From Candidatus Solincola jinzensis (GTDB lineage Bacteria > Actinomycetota > Geothermincolia > Geothermincolales > RBG-13-55-18), in contig JACVJG010000019.1 in assembly GCA_015711875.1 (NCBI GenBank), forward strand, positions 1 to 14,383: a stretch of 14,383 nt of DNA, written 5' to 3'. Shown piece by piece: positions 13,575 through 14,383 of the stretch (the stretch's first letter is position 1; each line of letters starts with the position of its first letter). Under the pieces are notes generated by a model that was not told the origin of the DNA, searched no databases, and worked only from the letters and a program-made list of their open reading frames with translations. The position numbers were made by a program, and so were the translations under genes.

Positions 13575-14243
13575 ATGAGCGACGGCGCGATGGCACATTT
13601 CTTGGAAGACCTCAAGCTGGCGGTGAAGCGCAAGGGCCTGGGCGGCCTGTTCCGGGACATCTTCCTCCATCCCGGCAATCAGGCCATAGCCCTCTACCGC
13701 ATCTACCGCATGCTTTACCTCAAAGGCCATATCAACCTGGCCTTTCTGGGGTACCGCCTCAACTACTGGCTCTGCGGGGTGGAGATACACCCCGACGCGG
13801 ACATCGGGCCTGACTTTCACCTCGACCACCCCGTGGCCACCCTCATCGGAAGGCAGACCCGCATCGGCAGGGGGGTGCGCATATACTCCCACGTGGCGGT
13901 GGGCGCGGTGGGGTTGCCGGAGAACAAGCCCTTTATGGATATCCGCGACTACGTGCAGATCTACCACGGAGCCATGGTAGGCGGCAGCGCCACTATCGGG
14001 GAATACGCCCAGATCGGCCTCAACGCCGTGGTCTGGGATATGGACGTTCCGCCCTACGCGGTGGTGGTGGGGAACCCGGGCCGGGTCATCCGTGTGGAGG
14101 GCAAGAGAGTGAACCCGGATGATTACAAGGGATACAAGTACGACCCCTCACACTTCCATGGACCGCCGCCCGAGCATGACCCCGACAAGGAGCCGGAACG
14201 CACCGAGTCCTGGATCGACCCCGCCTCTTTCCTCAAGAAATAA
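13575..14243 (+). CDS. serine acetyltransferase-like O-acyltransferase of a glycan locus
   Basis: A 222-residue hexapeptide-repeat acyltransferase related to CysE and the WcaB-type transferases of exopolysaccharide clusters. The helical N-terminus holds HPGNQAIALYRIYRMLY; the beta-helix follows with GVEIHPDADIGPDFHLDHPV (68-87), where His85 matches the catalytic DH of CysE, then LIGRQTRIGRGVRIYSHVAV, a disordered-looking loop GLPENKPFMD, and VGGSATIGEYAQIGLNAVV, closing with YAVVVGNPGRVIR. The CysE-style N-terminal domain is shortened, and cluster context favours a sugar rather than serine as acceptor. AGGAGG lies 8 bp before the ATG, one of the best sites in the window. A polar C-terminal tail of about 40 residues (HFHGPPPEHDPDKEPER) follows the helix. 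No terminator is seen after the stop. Confidence 0.88.
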   Translation: MSDGAMAHFLEDLKLAVKRKGLGGLFRDIFLHPGNQAIALYRIYRMLYLKGHINLAFLGYRLNYWLCGVEIHPDADIGPDFHLDHPVATLIGRQTRIGRGVRIYSHVAVGAVGLPENKPFMDIRDYVQIYHGAMVGGSATIGEYAQIGLNAVVWDMDVPPYAVVVGNPGRVIRVEGKRVNPDDYKGYKYDPSHFHGPPPEHDPDKEPERTESWIDPASFLKK

Positions 14244-14383
14244 GCCCGCAGGATAGCCGCGGTCGCCGTGGAATGGGGCGGATCGAATCAGTGTCGGGGC
14301 CTTCATCTCCCTTTTTCGCGGTCGGGTGGTTCAACCGCGGCCTCCGCGCCAGCGGTGCCTGCTCCCGCCGGACTGCCCCGTTG
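14244..14383. other. 140 bp to the right edge, no gene seen
   Basis: No start with a ribosome binding site is visible. A small inverted repeat, CGCGGT/ACCGCG (about 14318-14340), lacks a T-tract and is not a convincing terminator. Confidence 0.5.

Noticed and set aside
14318..14340. Terminator after the last acyltransferase
   Set aside because: The CGCGGT/ACCGCG arms are short and no T-tract follows.

Overview
This 14.4 kb window is high-GC DNA. Genes are read on both strands, codon third positions are strongly G/C, and ATG and TTG starts follow GGAGG-like ribosome binding sites. The window is an extracellular or capsular polysaccharide (glycan) biosynthesis locus. No gene fixes the taxon. 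The GC-rich coding style, a lipobox-bearing hydrolase and the gene families would suit an uncultured actinobacterial lineage or another high-GC bacterium, but that is inference.

The left half (1-6753) is read leftward. In transcription order it holds: a Wzz-type chain-length/export protein fused to a BY-kinase-like ATPase domain that has lost its nucleotide-binding motifs and carries a very long charged tail (6753-4252); a 470-bp spacer; a MOP-family polysaccharide flippase with an acidic loop insertion (3781-2060); a probable lipoprotein alpha/beta hydrolase (1944-892); and a class I SAM methyltransferase that runs off the left edge (831-1).

The right half (7086-14243) is read rightward. 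It holds a left-handed beta-helix acyltransferase, a second SAM methyltransferase, two GT4 glycosyltransferases, a GT2 glycosyltransferase and a serine-acetyltransferase-like acyltransferase. Between the two arms (6754-7085) lie back-to-back TATAAT boxes 35 bp apart. The rightward leader contains an inverted repeat and a small upstream ORF with a good ribosome binding site.

The genes make sense together. Glycosyltransferases build a repeat unit, acyltransferases and methyltransferases decorate it, the flippase moves it across the membrane, and the Wzz-like protein would set chain length or organise export. No initiating sugar-phosphate transferase, Wzy polymerase or nucleotide-sugar enzyme is present, so the locus must continue outside the window.

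The unusual parts are: the degenerate Wzz-kinase fusion; long (217-515 bp), mostly purine-rich spacers between the rightward genes, which hold short ORFs and a partial copy of a gene start; an exact 41-bp direct repeat at 13264/13377; and the structured leader of the rightward arm.
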